Shown here one piece after another: positions 1 to 8,268 of a DNA stretch of 64,000 nucleotides. A program made the position numbers and the translations under genes. Origin of the DNA: Alphaproteobacteria bacterium (lineage in GTDB: Bacteria; Pseudomonadota; Alphaproteobacteria; Reyranellales; Reyranellaceae); assembly GCA_019635875.1 (NCBI GenBank), contig JAHBYP010000006.1, forward strand, positions 124,001 through 188,000, given 5' to 3'. The notes below the pieces were generated by a model. It worked only from the letters and a program-made list of their open reading frames with translations, was not told the origin of the DNA and ran no database searches. Within the stretch, counting starts at the first letter, position 1. Every line of letters starts with the position of its first letter.

Positions 1-979
1 CGACCGCCTGCGCGACCTGGCGCGCCTGGGGCAGCGGGATCGAATCGGACAGGCGGATGCGCGCGGCCTGCACGACGCAGGTCGACTCGCCCTGGCCGAC
101 ATGCGGATAGCGCACGTGCAGCGCGGTCGAGACCGCGTAATTGCCGGAGAAGGTGCCGCCGCGGAAACGGCGCAGCCCGTCATCCTCGGCGCGGTTCTGC
201 AGGAAGGCGGCGATGCACAGATCGATGCGCGGCTGCGCGGTCGCGGGCTGCTCGGCGAGCTTCGGATAGGCATCGAAGGCGAGCCGGAAGGCCTGGCGCT
301 CATTGGCTTGCGCGAGCGGATTGACGTCGAGCTGCGCCATGGCGCCGATCAGGCCCGCGAACACCGTCGTGCCGGTCGAGCGCATCACGTCGTGCGGCGT
401 GCCGAGCAGCACCTCCTCGTCGATGAACAGCGCCTGCGGCCGCGTCTTGGGATCGAAATACTCCATGCGGTGATCGAGATCGGGATTCTTCAGCCCGGTG
501 CCGGCGCGGTTCATGGCGCTGGTCGGCGTCGTCGGGATGTTGATGATCGGCGGCTTGGGCGCCATCAGCCGCGGGCTGTAGGCCGGCTTGCCCTCGGGGT
601 ATTGCGTCATGAGCTTGAAGGGGTCTCCGGCCTCGGCCAGGAAGATCGCCACCGCGCGGCTCGCCACGATCACGCTGCCGCCGCCCACCGCGATCAGCAG
701 GTCGGCGCCGGCCGCGACGGCGGCGTCCTTCGCGGCGCGCACCGAGGCGTAGGTCGAATCCTTCTCGATGCCGTCGAACACGCCGGCATAGAGCGGCCCC
801 AGCGCCGCTTCGATGCGGCGCACGGTGCTGGTCCTGCGGTTGATCGAGGGCGAGCAGACGACGAAGGCGCGCCGGGCGCCGGCGCGGTCGACCGCTTCCT
901 TGATACCCATTTCGATGGCCTGGCGGCCGCAATGCAGGCGCCATGAGAATCCCGCCGCCCTGAATCCCGTTTCGCTCAT
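1..979 (-). CDS. Iron-containing alcohol dehydrogenase / maleylacetate reductase-like, 3' end outside window
   Basis: The reading frame from ATG at 979 stays open to the left edge (326 codons seen, C-terminus missing). The product looks like the Fe-ADH / maleylacetate reductase family, NAD(P)-dependent dehydrogenases acting on small alcohols or on ring-cleavage maleylacetates. What is seen is a Rossmann-like N-terminal half with an AVGGGSVIVASRA segment near residue 86, matching the family GGGS dinucleotide loop, then a segment with INIPTTPTSAMNR matching the family IPTTAGTGSE region. That stretch lacks the canonical GTGSE residues, so family membership is clear but substrate is not. It is divergent from the D-aminoacylase gene at 1046 with about 66 bp between starts, so the two may share a regulatory region. 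The cytoplasmic location is inferred from the absence of a signal peptide. Confidence 0.75.
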   Translation of the reverse strand, partial: MSETGFRAAGFSWRLHCGRQAIEMGIKEAVDRAGARRAFVVCSPSINRRTSTVRRIEAALGPLYAGVFDGIEKDSTYASVRAAKDAAVAAGADLLIAVGGGSVIVASRAVAIFLAEAGDPFKLMTQYPEGKPAYSPRLMAPKPPIINIPTTPTSAMNRAGTGLKNPDLDHRMEYFDPKTRPQALFIDEEVLLGTPHDVMRSTGTTVFAGLIGAMAQLDVNPLAQANERQAFRLAFDAYPKLAEQPATAQPRIDLCIAAFLQNRAEDDGLRRFRGGTFSGNYAVSTALHVRYPHVGQGESTCVVQAARIRLSDSIPLPQARQVAQAV

Positions 980-1045
980 CGCGTTCCTCGTTGCCGTATC
1001 GGGCACCCTGCCCCTACGGTCTGGCATCACGCCCGGGAGGCAAGC

Positions 1046-2758
1046 ATGGCCGCGTCGCCCAGCCTGGTGATCCGCAACGGTACCATCGTCGATGGTTCCG
1101 GCGGCGATGCGTATGAAGCCGATCTTGCCATCGTCGACGGGAAAATCTCGGCGATCGGCGGCGGCATTCCGCTGGGCGAGGAAGAGATCGACGCACGCGG
1201 CAAGCTGGTGACGCCGGGCTTCGTCGACCTGCACACGCATTACGACGCGCAGGTGACGTGGAGCGAGCGGTTGTCGCCTTCGACCTGGAACGGCGTGACC
1301 ACGGTGCTGTGCGGCAATTGCGGCGTCGGCTTCGCGCCCTGCCACGCGGATCAGCACGACATGCTGATCAACCTGATGGAGGGTGTCGAGGACATCCCCG
1401 AGGTCGTGCTGAGCGAAGGCCTGCCGTGGAACTGGCACAGCTTCCCGGACTACCTCGATGCCATCGCGAAGCGCCGCTACGACGCCGACGTCGCCTTCCA
1501 GGTGCCGCATGCGGCGCTGCGCGTCTACGTCATGGGCCAGCGCGGCGTCGAGCGCGAGCCGGCGACCGGGCAGGACCGGCAGCGCATGGCGGCGCTCACC
1601 GCCGAGGGCCTGCGCGCCGGCGCGCTGGGCTTCTCGACCTCGCGCACGCTCAATCACCGCTCGGCCGACGGCCGGCACATTCCGACCTTGCGCGCCGAGG
1701 AAGCGGAGCTGACGGCGATCGCGCACGCCATGCGCGATGTCGGCGCCGGCTGGATGCAGATCGTCTCGGATTTCGAGCAGGAGGGCGAGATCGAGCTGTT
1801 CCGGCGTCTTGCCAATGAGTCACGCCGGCCGGTCACGATCAGCCTGCTGCAATCCGACGCCAGGCCCGACAACTGGCGCGCGCTGCTCGACCGCATCGCC
1901 GAGGCCAATGCCGAGGGATTGCGCATCACCGGCCAGATCCGCTCGCGGCCGACCAGCGTGCTGCTGGGCTTCGAACTTTCGCAGAACCCGTTCATGGGCC
2001 GGCCGAGCTACAGGAAGATCGCCCATCTGCCGTTCGGGGAGCGGCTGGCGCATCTGCGTGACCCAGTGTTCCGGGCCCGTGTGCTGGGCGAGGCGTTCGA
2101 GGGCAGCGCGCGCGGCCGCCGCGTCGAGCGCTGGGATCGCATGTATCCGCTGGGCGATCCGCCGGACTACGAGCCCAGGGCCGAGAACAGCATCGCCGCG
2201 CATGCGGCGCGCGAAGGCCGCACCCCGGAGGAGGTCGCCTACGATCTGCTGATGGAGCGCGAGGGCAGGGGCATCCTCTATCTGCCGGTCACCAACTACG
2301 CCGGCGGCAACCTCGACGTCGTGCGCGACATGATCGCCGATCCCAACACCTTGATCGGCCTGGGCGACGGCGGCGCGCATGTCGGCATCATGTGCGACGC
2401 CACCGCGACCAGCTACACCATCACCCACTGGACGCGCGATCGCGGCCGCGGCGCGCTGTTCCCGCTGTCGTGGATCATCAAGCGCCTGACCGCCGACAAT
2501 GCCGCCGCCATCGGGCTCGACGATCGCGGCCTGCTGCGCACGGGCATGAAGGCCGACCTCAATATCCTCGACTACGACGCGCTGCGCCTGCGCAGCCCGG
2601 AAATCGTCTATGATCTGCCGGCCGGCGGGAAGCGCCTGGTGCAGCGCACCGAGGGCTTCGACGCGACGATCGTGTCGGGCGAGGTCGTCTATCGCGGCGG
2701 CGAGGCCACCGGCGCGCTGCCCGGCCGCCTCGTGCGCGGCCAAGGGATGCACGCATAA
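1046..2758 (+). CDS. N-acyl-D-amino-acid deacylase (amidohydrolase family 3)
   Basis: A 570-residue amidohydrolase of the D-aminoacylase group, which hydrolyses N-acyl-D-amino acids or related amides with a mononuclear or binuclear metal centre. The N-terminal beta-sandwich strand NGTIVDGSG (11-19) is followed by the metal motif DLHTHYDAQ with His63 and His65. The C-terminal region GLGDGGAHVG (about 437-446) supplies the expected metal/catalytic aspartate, and a second beta-sandwich closes the protein. Length is usual for the family. The ATG at 1046 has GGGAGG about 8 bp upstream. The TauD-like gene follows after 16 bp with its own GGAGGA, so the two are probably cotranscribed. The native substrate is unknown; D-aminoacylase is the common database name for a broad family. 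Confidence 0.85.
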   Translation: MAASPSLVIRNGTIVDGSGGDAYEADLAIVDGKISAIGGGIPLGEEEIDARGKLVTPGFVDLHTHYDAQVTWSERLSPSTWNGVTTVLCGNCGVGFAPCHADQHDMLINLMEGVEDIPEVVLSEGLPWNWHSFPDYLDAIAKRRYDADVAFQVPHAALRVYVMGQRGVEREPATGQDRQRMAALTAEGLRAGALGFSTSRTLNHRSADGRHIPTLRAEEAELTAIAHAMRDVGAGWMQIVSDFEQEGEIELFRRLANESRRPVTISLLQSDARPDNWRALLDRIAEANAEGLRITGQIRSRPTSVLLGFELSQNPFMGRPSYRKIAHLPFGERLAHLRDPVFRARVLGEAFEGSARGRRVERWDRMYPLGDPPDYEPRAENSIAAHAAREGRTPEEVAYDLLMEREGRGILYLPVTNYAGGNLDVVRDMIADPNTLIGLGDGGAHVGIMCDATATSYTITHWTRDRGRGALFPLSWIIKRLTADNAAAIGLDDRGLLRTGMKADLNILDYDALRLRSPEIVYDLPAGGKRLVQRTEGFDATIVSGEVVYRGGEATGALPGRLVRGQGMHA

Positions 2759-2774
2759 GGAAGGGAGGAGGATC

Positions 2775-3656
2775 ATGAACGTCGCCGTTTCGAGTGTCCC
2801 GACCCGGGCCCTGAAGATCGAGAAGATCAAGGAGCATATCGGCGCCATCGTCACCGGCATCGATCTTGCGCAGCCCGTCGACGGCGCGACGCGGAAGAAG
2901 CTGTACGACGCCGTGGTCGACAACGTGGTGCTCGTGATTCGCGGCCAGCAGCACCTCACCCCGGGCCAGTTGCAGGCCGCCGCGGAGATGTTCGGCGAGC
3001 TGATGGAGGACCAGAACCGGCGCTATCTGGTCGACGGATTTCCGCTGATCAGCGTGCTCGACAACCGTCACCTCGACAGCAAGGGCCAGCCGGCGAAGGT
3101 CGGTGCCAATTCCACATGGCACACCGACCACACCAACCAGGAGCTGCCGCCCAAGTTCACCATGCTGTATGCCGTCGCCGTGCCGGACAAGGGCGGCGCG
3201 ACCTCGGTCTGCAATGCGCGGGCGGCCTACGAGGCGCTGCCGGACGATTTGAAGCGCAGGATCGACGGCGCGAAGACCGAGAATACGCTGATCAGCAGCG
3301 CGCGCATGGCGACAGCCAACCCGGACATCGTGAAGGCCCAGCGCGAGTCGGCGAAGCCGCCGACGGTGCATCCCCTGGTCCGCACCCACCCGGAGACCGG
3401 CACCAGGGCGGTGTGGTTCCACAAGGCCAAGACCGAGACGGTCACCGGCATGTCGCCCGAAGAGACCCAGGATTTCCTGCAGGATCTCACCGACAGGATC
3501 ACGCAGCCGCAATTCTGCTACGCGCACGAGTACCAGAAGGGCGACCTGCTGATCATCGACGACCGCGCCTCGTTGCATAAGGCCGGATTCGACTACGATC
3601 ACAGCCAGCACCGCCGCCTGTACCGGATGCTGGTGCGGGGCGATCGTCCGTATTGA
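2775..3656 (+). CDS. TauD/TfdA-family Fe(II)/2-oxoglutarate dioxygenase
   Basis: A 293-residue non-heme iron dioxygenase of the TauD/TfdA family, which couples 2-oxoglutarate decarboxylation to hydroxylation of substrates such as taurine, alkylsulfates or aryloxyacetates. The iron-binding H-x-D is visible in TWHTDHTNQ near residues 115-119, and the distal His in SLHKAGFDYDH near residue 267. An Arg-rich strand HRRLYRMLV near the C-terminus should bind the 2-oxoglutarate carboxylate. The chosen ATG follows AGGGAGGAGGATC; the frame is open further upstream only through the preceding gene. It is close downstream of the D-aminoacylase gene and probably in one transcript. The substrate cannot be read from sequence; a carboxylate released by the upstream amidohydrolase is possible but speculative. 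Confidence 0.85.
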   Translation: MNVAVSSVPTRALKIEKIKEHIGAIVTGIDLAQPVDGATRKKLYDAVVDNVVLVIRGQQHLTPGQLQAAAEMFGELMEDQNRRYLVDGFPLISVLDNRHLDSKGQPAKVGANSTWHTDHTNQELPPKFTMLYAVAVPDKGGATSVCNARAAYEALPDDLKRRIDGAKTENTLISSARMATANPDIVKAQRESAKPPTVHPLVRTHPETGTRAVWFHKAKTETVTGMSPEETQDFLQDLTDRITQPQFCYAHEYQKGDLLIIDDRASLHKAGFDYDHSQHRRLYRMLVRGDRPY

Positions 3657-3660
3657 GATC

Positions 3661-3726
3661 TGTCATCCCGAGCGCAGCGAGGGATCCAGTGGTTATCCTG
3701 GATCCCTCGTTGCGCTCGGGATGACA
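3661..3726. repeat. Family A palindromic repeat, copy A1
   Basis: Two inverted arms of about 27 bp, left TCATCCCGAGCGCAGCGAG with GGATCCAG and right its complement, separated by a short TGGTTATC loop. It sits between the convergent TauD-like and IlvD-like genes, where a hairpin could act as a two-way transcription terminator or mRNA stabiliser. One arm base pair (C:G versus C-to-T in CGTTGCGC) is wobble. Confidence 0.9.
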
Positions 3727-3737
3727 GCGAGAGCGCC

Positions 3738-5453
3738 CTACACCACGCAGCCGTGGTGGGCCGAGGACACCAGCTTCACGTACTTGTCGTGCACCGAGCC
3801 GGGGCGGATGCGCGCCGACAGATCAGGCGCGCGCCACGCCTGCATGCGCCGGGCGATCTCGTCGTCGGGCAGTGCGACGTTCAGCGTGCGCTTCCTCGGG
3901 TCGATGACGATGGTGTCGCCGTCGCGTACCGCGGCGATCGGCCCGCCGCGCGCGGCCTCAGGCGAGATGTGGCCGATCAGGATGCCGTGCGAGACGCCCG
4001 AAAAGCGGCCGTCGGTGATCAGCGCCACATCCTCGCCCAGGCCGCGGCCCTGCAGCTGGATGGTGAGCATCACCATCTCGGGCATGCCCGGCCCGCCGAC
4101 CGGCCCGACATTGCGCACGACGATCACGGTGCCGGGCTTGATCTCGCCGGCGCGGATCGCCTTCATCGTGTCGGCCTCGGAGTCGAAGACGCGCGCCGTG
4201 CCGCGGAACTCGCCCTTGTCCAGGGTCTTGCCCGACAGCTTCAGCACGCAGCTCTCCGGCGCGATGTTGCCGCGCAGCACGCTGATGTGGTTGTTCGGCG
4301 CCGCGATCGGCTTGCCGACCGGGAAGACGATGTCCTGCTTGCCGATCTGCTCCAGCGTCGGCACGTCTGCGAGATTCTCCGCCAGTGTCCTGCCGGTGAC
4401 GGTCATCACGTCGCCGTGCAGGAATCCATTGCTTAGGAGCTCCTTCATCACCACAGGCACGCCGCCGATCGCGTGCAGGCTGGTCATCGCGTAGGGGCCA
4501 TGCGGCTGCAGATTGGCGATCAGCGGCACGCGCTCGCCGATCTGCTGGATGCGATCGATGGTGATCGGCACGCCGGCCTGGCGCGCGATGGCGAGGATGT
4601 GCAGGTACATGTTGGTCGAGCCGCCCATGGCGTAGACCGTCGTGATCGCGTTCTCGAAGGCGCGCTCGCTCATGATGTCGCGCGGGCGGATGTTCCTCTC
4701 GATCAGGCGATAGAGCGCCTCGACCGAGGCCCTGGCCTGCGCCCGCACGTCGGCGTGGATGTCGCTTTTGGCGTCGTAGTCGGCCGGATGCGAGGCGCCG
4801 CGCGGCAGCATCATGCCGATCGACTCGGCCACCGTGCTCATGGTGTTGGCGGTGAACATCGCGCCGCAGGTGCCGCTGCCGGGCATGACGTTGCGCTCGA
4901 GCTCGAGCAGCTGGCCTTCCGAGATGCGGCCGGTCTCCTGCGCCGCGCGGCCCTCGGCGTAGTCCATGATGGTGATGTTGGTGCCCTTGCTGGCGAAGGG
5001 CTCGAACGAGACGCGGCCGGGCGACGACGTGCCGGGGTAGAGCACCAGGCCGAAGGCGTTGGTGCGCGCCAGCGGCATCAGGGCCGCGGCGCCGGTCTTG
5101 TCGCAGCCGGAGATCACGATCATCGCGTCACCGTGATGGGCGTAGTGGCCGATCTCGAAGCAGTCGGCCACGACATCGCGCGACACCAGGCTGTAGCCGG
5201 CGGTCGGCGTGCCTTGGGTCAGCGCATCCGACACCGCCGGCGCGCCGACGATCAGGCCCTGGCCGCCGCGCTCGGCCAGCAATTCGACCAGCAGGTCGGC
5301 GATGCCGCGCACCCGGTTGTTGCAGCGATGGGCGTTGGTGTGGGCGGCGGCGATGGTGACCACGGCACTGGTGTTCGCCGCCTTGTCCGGCTCGAAGCCG
5401 GCGGCGCGCAATTCGACGCGCGATTTCTTCCAGTAGGTGCTGCTGTCCTGCAT
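3738..5453 (-). CDS. IlvD/Edd-family dehydratase (dihydroxy-acid or sugar-acid dehydratase)
   Basis: A 571-residue Fe-S dehydratase of the IlvD/Edd family, which removes water from 2,3-dihydroxy acids or aldonic acids to give 2-oxo acids. Three cysteines in the positions expected for cluster ligands are visible: Cys44 in AHRCNNRVRG, Cys117 in GCDKTGAAA and Cys196 in GSGTCGAMFTANTM. The C-terminal swivel domain has GRFSGVSHG and HISPEA, both typical. The first motif differs from housekeeping IlvD and matches the paralogous sugar-acid dehydratase branch better, so a catabolic role rather than valine/isoleucine synthesis is likely. ATG at 5453 follows AAGGGCGG. It is divergent from the alpha/beta hydrolase at 5528 with a 74 bp gap. 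Confidence 0.85.
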   Translation of the reverse strand: MQDSSTYWKKSRVELRAAGFEPDKAANTSAVVTIAAAHTNAHRCNNRVRGIADLLVELLAERGGQGLIVGAPAVSDALTQGTPTAGYSLVSRDVVADCFEIGHYAHHGDAMIVISGCDKTGAAALMPLARTNAFGLVLYPGTSSPGRVSFEPFASKGTNITIMDYAEGRAAQETGRISEGQLLELERNVMPGSGTCGAMFTANTMSTVAESIGMMLPRGASHPADYDAKSDIHADVRAQARASVEALYRLIERNIRPRDIMSERAFENAITTVYAMGGSTNMYLHILAIARQAGVPITIDRIQQIGERVPLIANLQPHGPYAMTSLHAIGGVPVVMKELLSNGFLHGDVMTVTGRTLAENLADVPTLEQIGKQDIVFPVGKPIAAPNNHISVLRGNIAPESCVLKLSGKTLDKGEFRGTARVFDSEADTMKAIRAGEIKPGTVIVVRNVGPVGGPGMPEMVMLTIQLQGRGLGEDVALITDGRFSGVSHGILIGHISPEAARGGPIAAVRDGDTIVIDPRKRTLNVALPDDEIARRMQAWRAPDLSARIRPGSVHDKYVKLVSSAHHGCVV

Positions 5454-5527
5454 GACGCATCCGCCCTTGAGGTGACTCGTTTGTTCCTGCTTATCGTGGC
5501 ACGCTCCGCGCCCGGGAGGAAACCGCC

Positions 5528-6280
5528 ATGCCGTTTTACGAAAGAGGCAATGTCCGCATCCGTTACGAGGAGGCGGGGTCGGGCTTTCCGCTGCTGATCA
5601 TTCCCGGCGGCGGATTGAACTCGGTGATCAACAACCTCAGGACCAACGCGCCATTCAACGCGGTCGAGGAGCTCAAGGACCGCTATCGCTGCATCGTCGC
5701 CGATTTGCGCAACGCCAAGGACGGCCAGTCGTCGGGGCCGCTGGAGATCGAGCGGCCGTGGGATGCCTATACCGACGATCATCTCGGGCTGATGGACCAT
5801 CTCGGCATCAACAGATTCGCGGTGATCGGCTACTGCATCGGCGGGCCGTTCTCGTGGAACCTGATGCGCCGTGCGCCCGATCGCGTGGTCGCCGCGGTGC
5901 TGACGCAGCCCAGCGGCCACCGGCCGGAAATGCCCGACCAGTTCTACAACAACAACATGAACGGCTGGGGGCCGCCGCTGATGCAGCGCCGCCCGGAGAT
6001 CACGACCGAGATGGTGAGCGCGTTCCTCAACAGGATGTATCGCTCGCCCGGCGATTTCGTGTTCACGGTGAGCCGCGATTTCGTGCGCGGCTGCCAGACG
6101 CCGGTGCTGGTGCTGCCCGACGACATCCCGCCGCACCCCTACGCGGTGGCGATGGAGACGGTGCGGCTGGCGCCGCGGTCGGAGGTCAGCCTGTTCCCGT
6201 GGAAGGAGCCGCCCGAGATGATCCGCGTCGTTGTGCGCCAGGTGCGCACCTTCCTGCGCGCGCATCTGCCGGCCGCGTAG
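5528..6280 (+). CDS. Alpha/beta hydrolase with Cys in the nucleophile elbow
   Basis: A 250-residue alpha/beta-hydrolase-fold protein. The fold is shown by the oxyanion segment IIPGGGLNS (24-32), the strand RCIVADLRNAKDGQS and the nucleophile elbow VIGYCIGGPFS, where the central residue is Cys103 instead of Ser. A C-terminal strand reads SEVSLFPWKEPPEM; the position where family members usually carry the catalytic His (a H-E-x-P-E pattern) holds Lys. An acidic residue lies in LPDDIPPHP. Cys nucleophiles are known in dienelactone hydrolases, but those keep the His. The protein may therefore be a divergent hydrolase, or use His from the HPYAVAM segment. GGGAGGAAACCGCC precedes the ATG. The BVMO gene lies 197 bp downstream; an ester or lactone substrate from it is a guess. 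Confidence 0.75.
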   Translation: MPFYERGNVRIRYEEAGSGFPLLIIPGGGLNSVINNLRTNAPFNAVEELKDRYRCIVADLRNAKDGQSSGPLEIERPWDAYTDDHLGLMDHLGINRFAVIGYCIGGPFSWNLMRRAPDRVVAAVLTQPSGHRPEMPDQFYNNNMNGWGPPLMQRRPEITTEMVSAFLNRMYRSPGDFVFTVSRDFVRGCQTPVLVLPDDIPPHPYAVAMETVRLAPRSEVSLFPWKEPPEMIRVVVRQVRTFLRAHLPAA

Positions 6281-6291
6281 AGGGATCAAAC

Positions 6292-6357
6292 TGCCATCCC
6301 GAGCGGAGCGAGGGATCCCGGTTGTCGCCTGGATCCCTCGCTCCGCTCGGGATGACA
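6292..6357. repeat. Family A palindromic repeat, copy A2
   Basis: Inverted arms with CCCGAGCGGAGCGAGGGATC on the left and GATCCCTCGCTCCGCTCGGG on the right. Relative to other copies the central GCGCAGC/GCTGCGC is GCGGAGC/GCTCCGC, so both arms changed together. It lies between two same-strand genes. Confidence 0.9.
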
Positions 6358-6477
6358 GGACGCTCGACGCGTCCGGGCCTGGCTTCGGCAAAGTGCAAGG
6401 CTACGATGCGTCGCGAGGCGTTGCCGCAGCCGGCGACGCGAGGTAAACGGTCGTTCATATGACCCGGAGAGCCCGCG

Positions 6478-8133
6478 ATGCCTGATGCTTCGACCCTTCC
6501 CGGCGGTGGTTCCTCGACCCGCCTCGACGTCGCGATCGTCGGCGGCGGGCTGGCGGGGCTGTACGCGATCCACCGACTGCGCGGCCTCGGCTTCTCGGTA
6601 CGCGCCTACGAGCAGGGCTCGGGCATCGGCGGCACGTGGTTCTGGAACCGCTACCCCGGCGCGCGCTGCGACGTCGAGAGCCTGGAGTACTCGTACTCCT
6701 TCTCTGACGAGCTTCAGCAGGAGTGGAAGTGGCCGGAGCGCTACGGCACCCAGCCGGAGATCCTGCGCTACATCAACCATGTCGCCGACCGCTTCGACCT
6801 GCGCCGAGACGTGCAGCTCAACACGCGCATCAGTTCGGCGGTGTTCGATTCGCGCGCCGGGGAATGGACGCTGACGACGGCTTCGGGTGAGATCATCCGC
6901 GCGCGCCATTGCGTGATGGCCGCAGGCAACCTCTCGACGCCGCGCGTGCCGGACTTCAAGGGCATCAGCGGCTTCAAGGGCAAGTGGTACCACTCCGGCC
7001 TGTGGCCGCACGAGGGCGTCGACTTCAGCGGCAAGCGTGTGGGCGTGATCGGCACGGGCTCGTCGGGCGTGCAGATGATCCCGATCATCGCCCAGCAGGC
7101 GAAGCACCTCACGGTGTTCCAGCGCACGGCGAATTTCAGCCTGCCGGCGCGCAACATGCCGATGGACCAGGCCAAGGAGCGCCGCCACAAGGCGGAGTAT
7201 CCGGCGCGCCGCCGTGCCGCCCACGACACGCCGTTCGCGATCGCCGGCCATGCCAAGCCGACCCAGTCGGCGCTGCAGGCGAGCGACGCCGAGCGCCGCG
7301 CCTCCTACGAGGCGAAATGGCAGGAAGGCGGCAGCATCAGCTATCTCTACGCCTATACCGACCTGCTGGTGAACAAGCAGTCCAACGACACCGCCTCGGA
7401 ATTCGTGCGCGAGAAGATCCGCGGCATCGTCAGGGACAAGCGCACGGCGGAGCTGCTGGCGCCCAAGGACCATCCGATCGGCACCAAGCGGCTGTGCCTC
7501 GATACGAACTACTACGAGACCTACAACCGCGACAACGTCGCGCTGATCGACGTGCGCAGCGATCCGATCGCCGAGATCACGCCCACGGGCGCGCGTCTGA
7601 AGAGCGGCGCGGAATTCGAGCTCGATGCCATCGTCTTCGCCACCGGCTTCGACGCGATGACGGGCGCGCTGCGCGAGATCGACATCCGCACGACCGACGG
7701 CGCCGTGCTGGCCGATCACTGGGAAGGCGGGCCGCTGACCTATCTCGGCCTGATGGTCTCGGGCTTCCCCAACATGTTCGTCATCACCGGCCCCGGCAGT
7801 CCGGGCGTGAAGACGCAGATGATCGCCTCGATCGAGCAGCACACCGACTGGATCGCCGAGTGCCTCAAGCACATGCGCGAGAAGGGCCTCGATCGGATCG
7901 AGCCGACCGCCGAAGCCGAGATGGAGTGGGTGCATCACGTCAACGCGGTGGCCGACAGCACGCTCTATCCGCTGGCCAATTCCTGGTATGTCGGCGCCAA
8001 CATCCCCGGCAAGCCGCGCGTGTTCATGCCCTATGTCGGCGGCTTCGACCGCTACAAGAGGCGCTGCGACGAGGTCGTGGCGAAGGGCTACGAGGGCTTC
8101 ATCTTCGGCCGGCAGGCCGTAACGGCTGCGTAG
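6478..8133 (+). CDS. Flavin-binding monooxygenase, Baeyer-Villiger type
   Basis: A 551-residue class B flavoprotein monooxygenase of the cyclohexanone/phenylacetone monooxygenase group, which inserts oxygen next to a ketone using FAD and NADPH. Two Rossmann motifs are visible: IVGGGLAGLYA near residue 20 (FAD) and VIGTGSSGVQ near 196 (NADPH). Between them lies FKGKWYHSGLWP (about 165-176), an exact match to the BVMO fingerprint F-x-G-x3-H-x3-W-P. A second marker, VFATGFDAMTG, lies near 390. The CDS starts at the ATG at 6478 following CCCGGAGAGCCCGCG. It is likely cytosolic. Neighbours suggest degradation of cyclic or branched ketones, with the hydrolase at 5528 possibly taking the ester product; this pairing is inference. 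Confidence 0.9.
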   Translation: MPDASTLPGGGSSTRLDVAIVGGGLAGLYAIHRLRGLGFSVRAYEQGSGIGGTWFWNRYPGARCDVESLEYSYSFSDELQQEWKWPERYGTQPEILRYINHVADRFDLRRDVQLNTRISSAVFDSRAGEWTLTTASGEIIRARHCVMAAGNLSTPRVPDFKGISGFKGKWYHSGLWPHEGVDFSGKRVGVIGTGSSGVQMIPIIAQQAKHLTVFQRTANFSLPARNMPMDQAKERRHKAEYPARRRAAHDTPFAIAGHAKPTQSALQASDAERRASYEAKWQEGGSISYLYAYTDLLVNKQSNDTASEFVREKIRGIVRDKRTAELLAPKDHPIGTKRLCLDTNYYETYNRDNVALIDVRSDPIAEITPTGARLKSGAEFELDAIVFATGFDAMTGALREIDIRTTDGAVLADHWEGGPLTYLGLMVSGFPNMFVITGPGSPGVKTQMIASIEQHTDWIAECLKHMREKGLDRIEPTAEAEMEWVHHVNAVADSTLYPLANSWYVGANIPGKPRVFMPYVGGFDRYKRRCDEVVAKGYEGFIFGRQAVTAA

Positions 8134-8136
8134 AAG

Positions 8137-8267
8137 ACCCTTCCCCCGGAGGGGGAAGGTGCCCGAAGGGCGGAAGGGGGATGTTGAAGACGAATTCTGC
8201 GTTCGTCTTCAACATCCCCCTTCCGTCAGCGCTTCGCGCTGCCACCTTCCCCCTCCGGGGGAAGGGG
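8137..8267. repeat. Family B-like paired hairpins, copy B4
   Basis: Outer modules TTCCCCCGGAGGGGGAAGG and its counterpart near 8245-8265 are each self-complementary and also complementary to one another. An inner inverted repeat GATGTTGAAGACGAA / TTCGTCTTCAACATC forms a long stem. It fills the gap between the convergent BVMO and aminotransferase-like genes and could terminate both. Confidence 0.85.
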
Positions 8268-8268
8268 C

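Noticed and set aside
101..946. Long plus-strand frame opposite the Fe-ADH gene
   Set aside because: Arg/Ala/Gly-rich shadow translation without motifs; the minus-strand frame from 979 has family motifs and a continuous reading frame.
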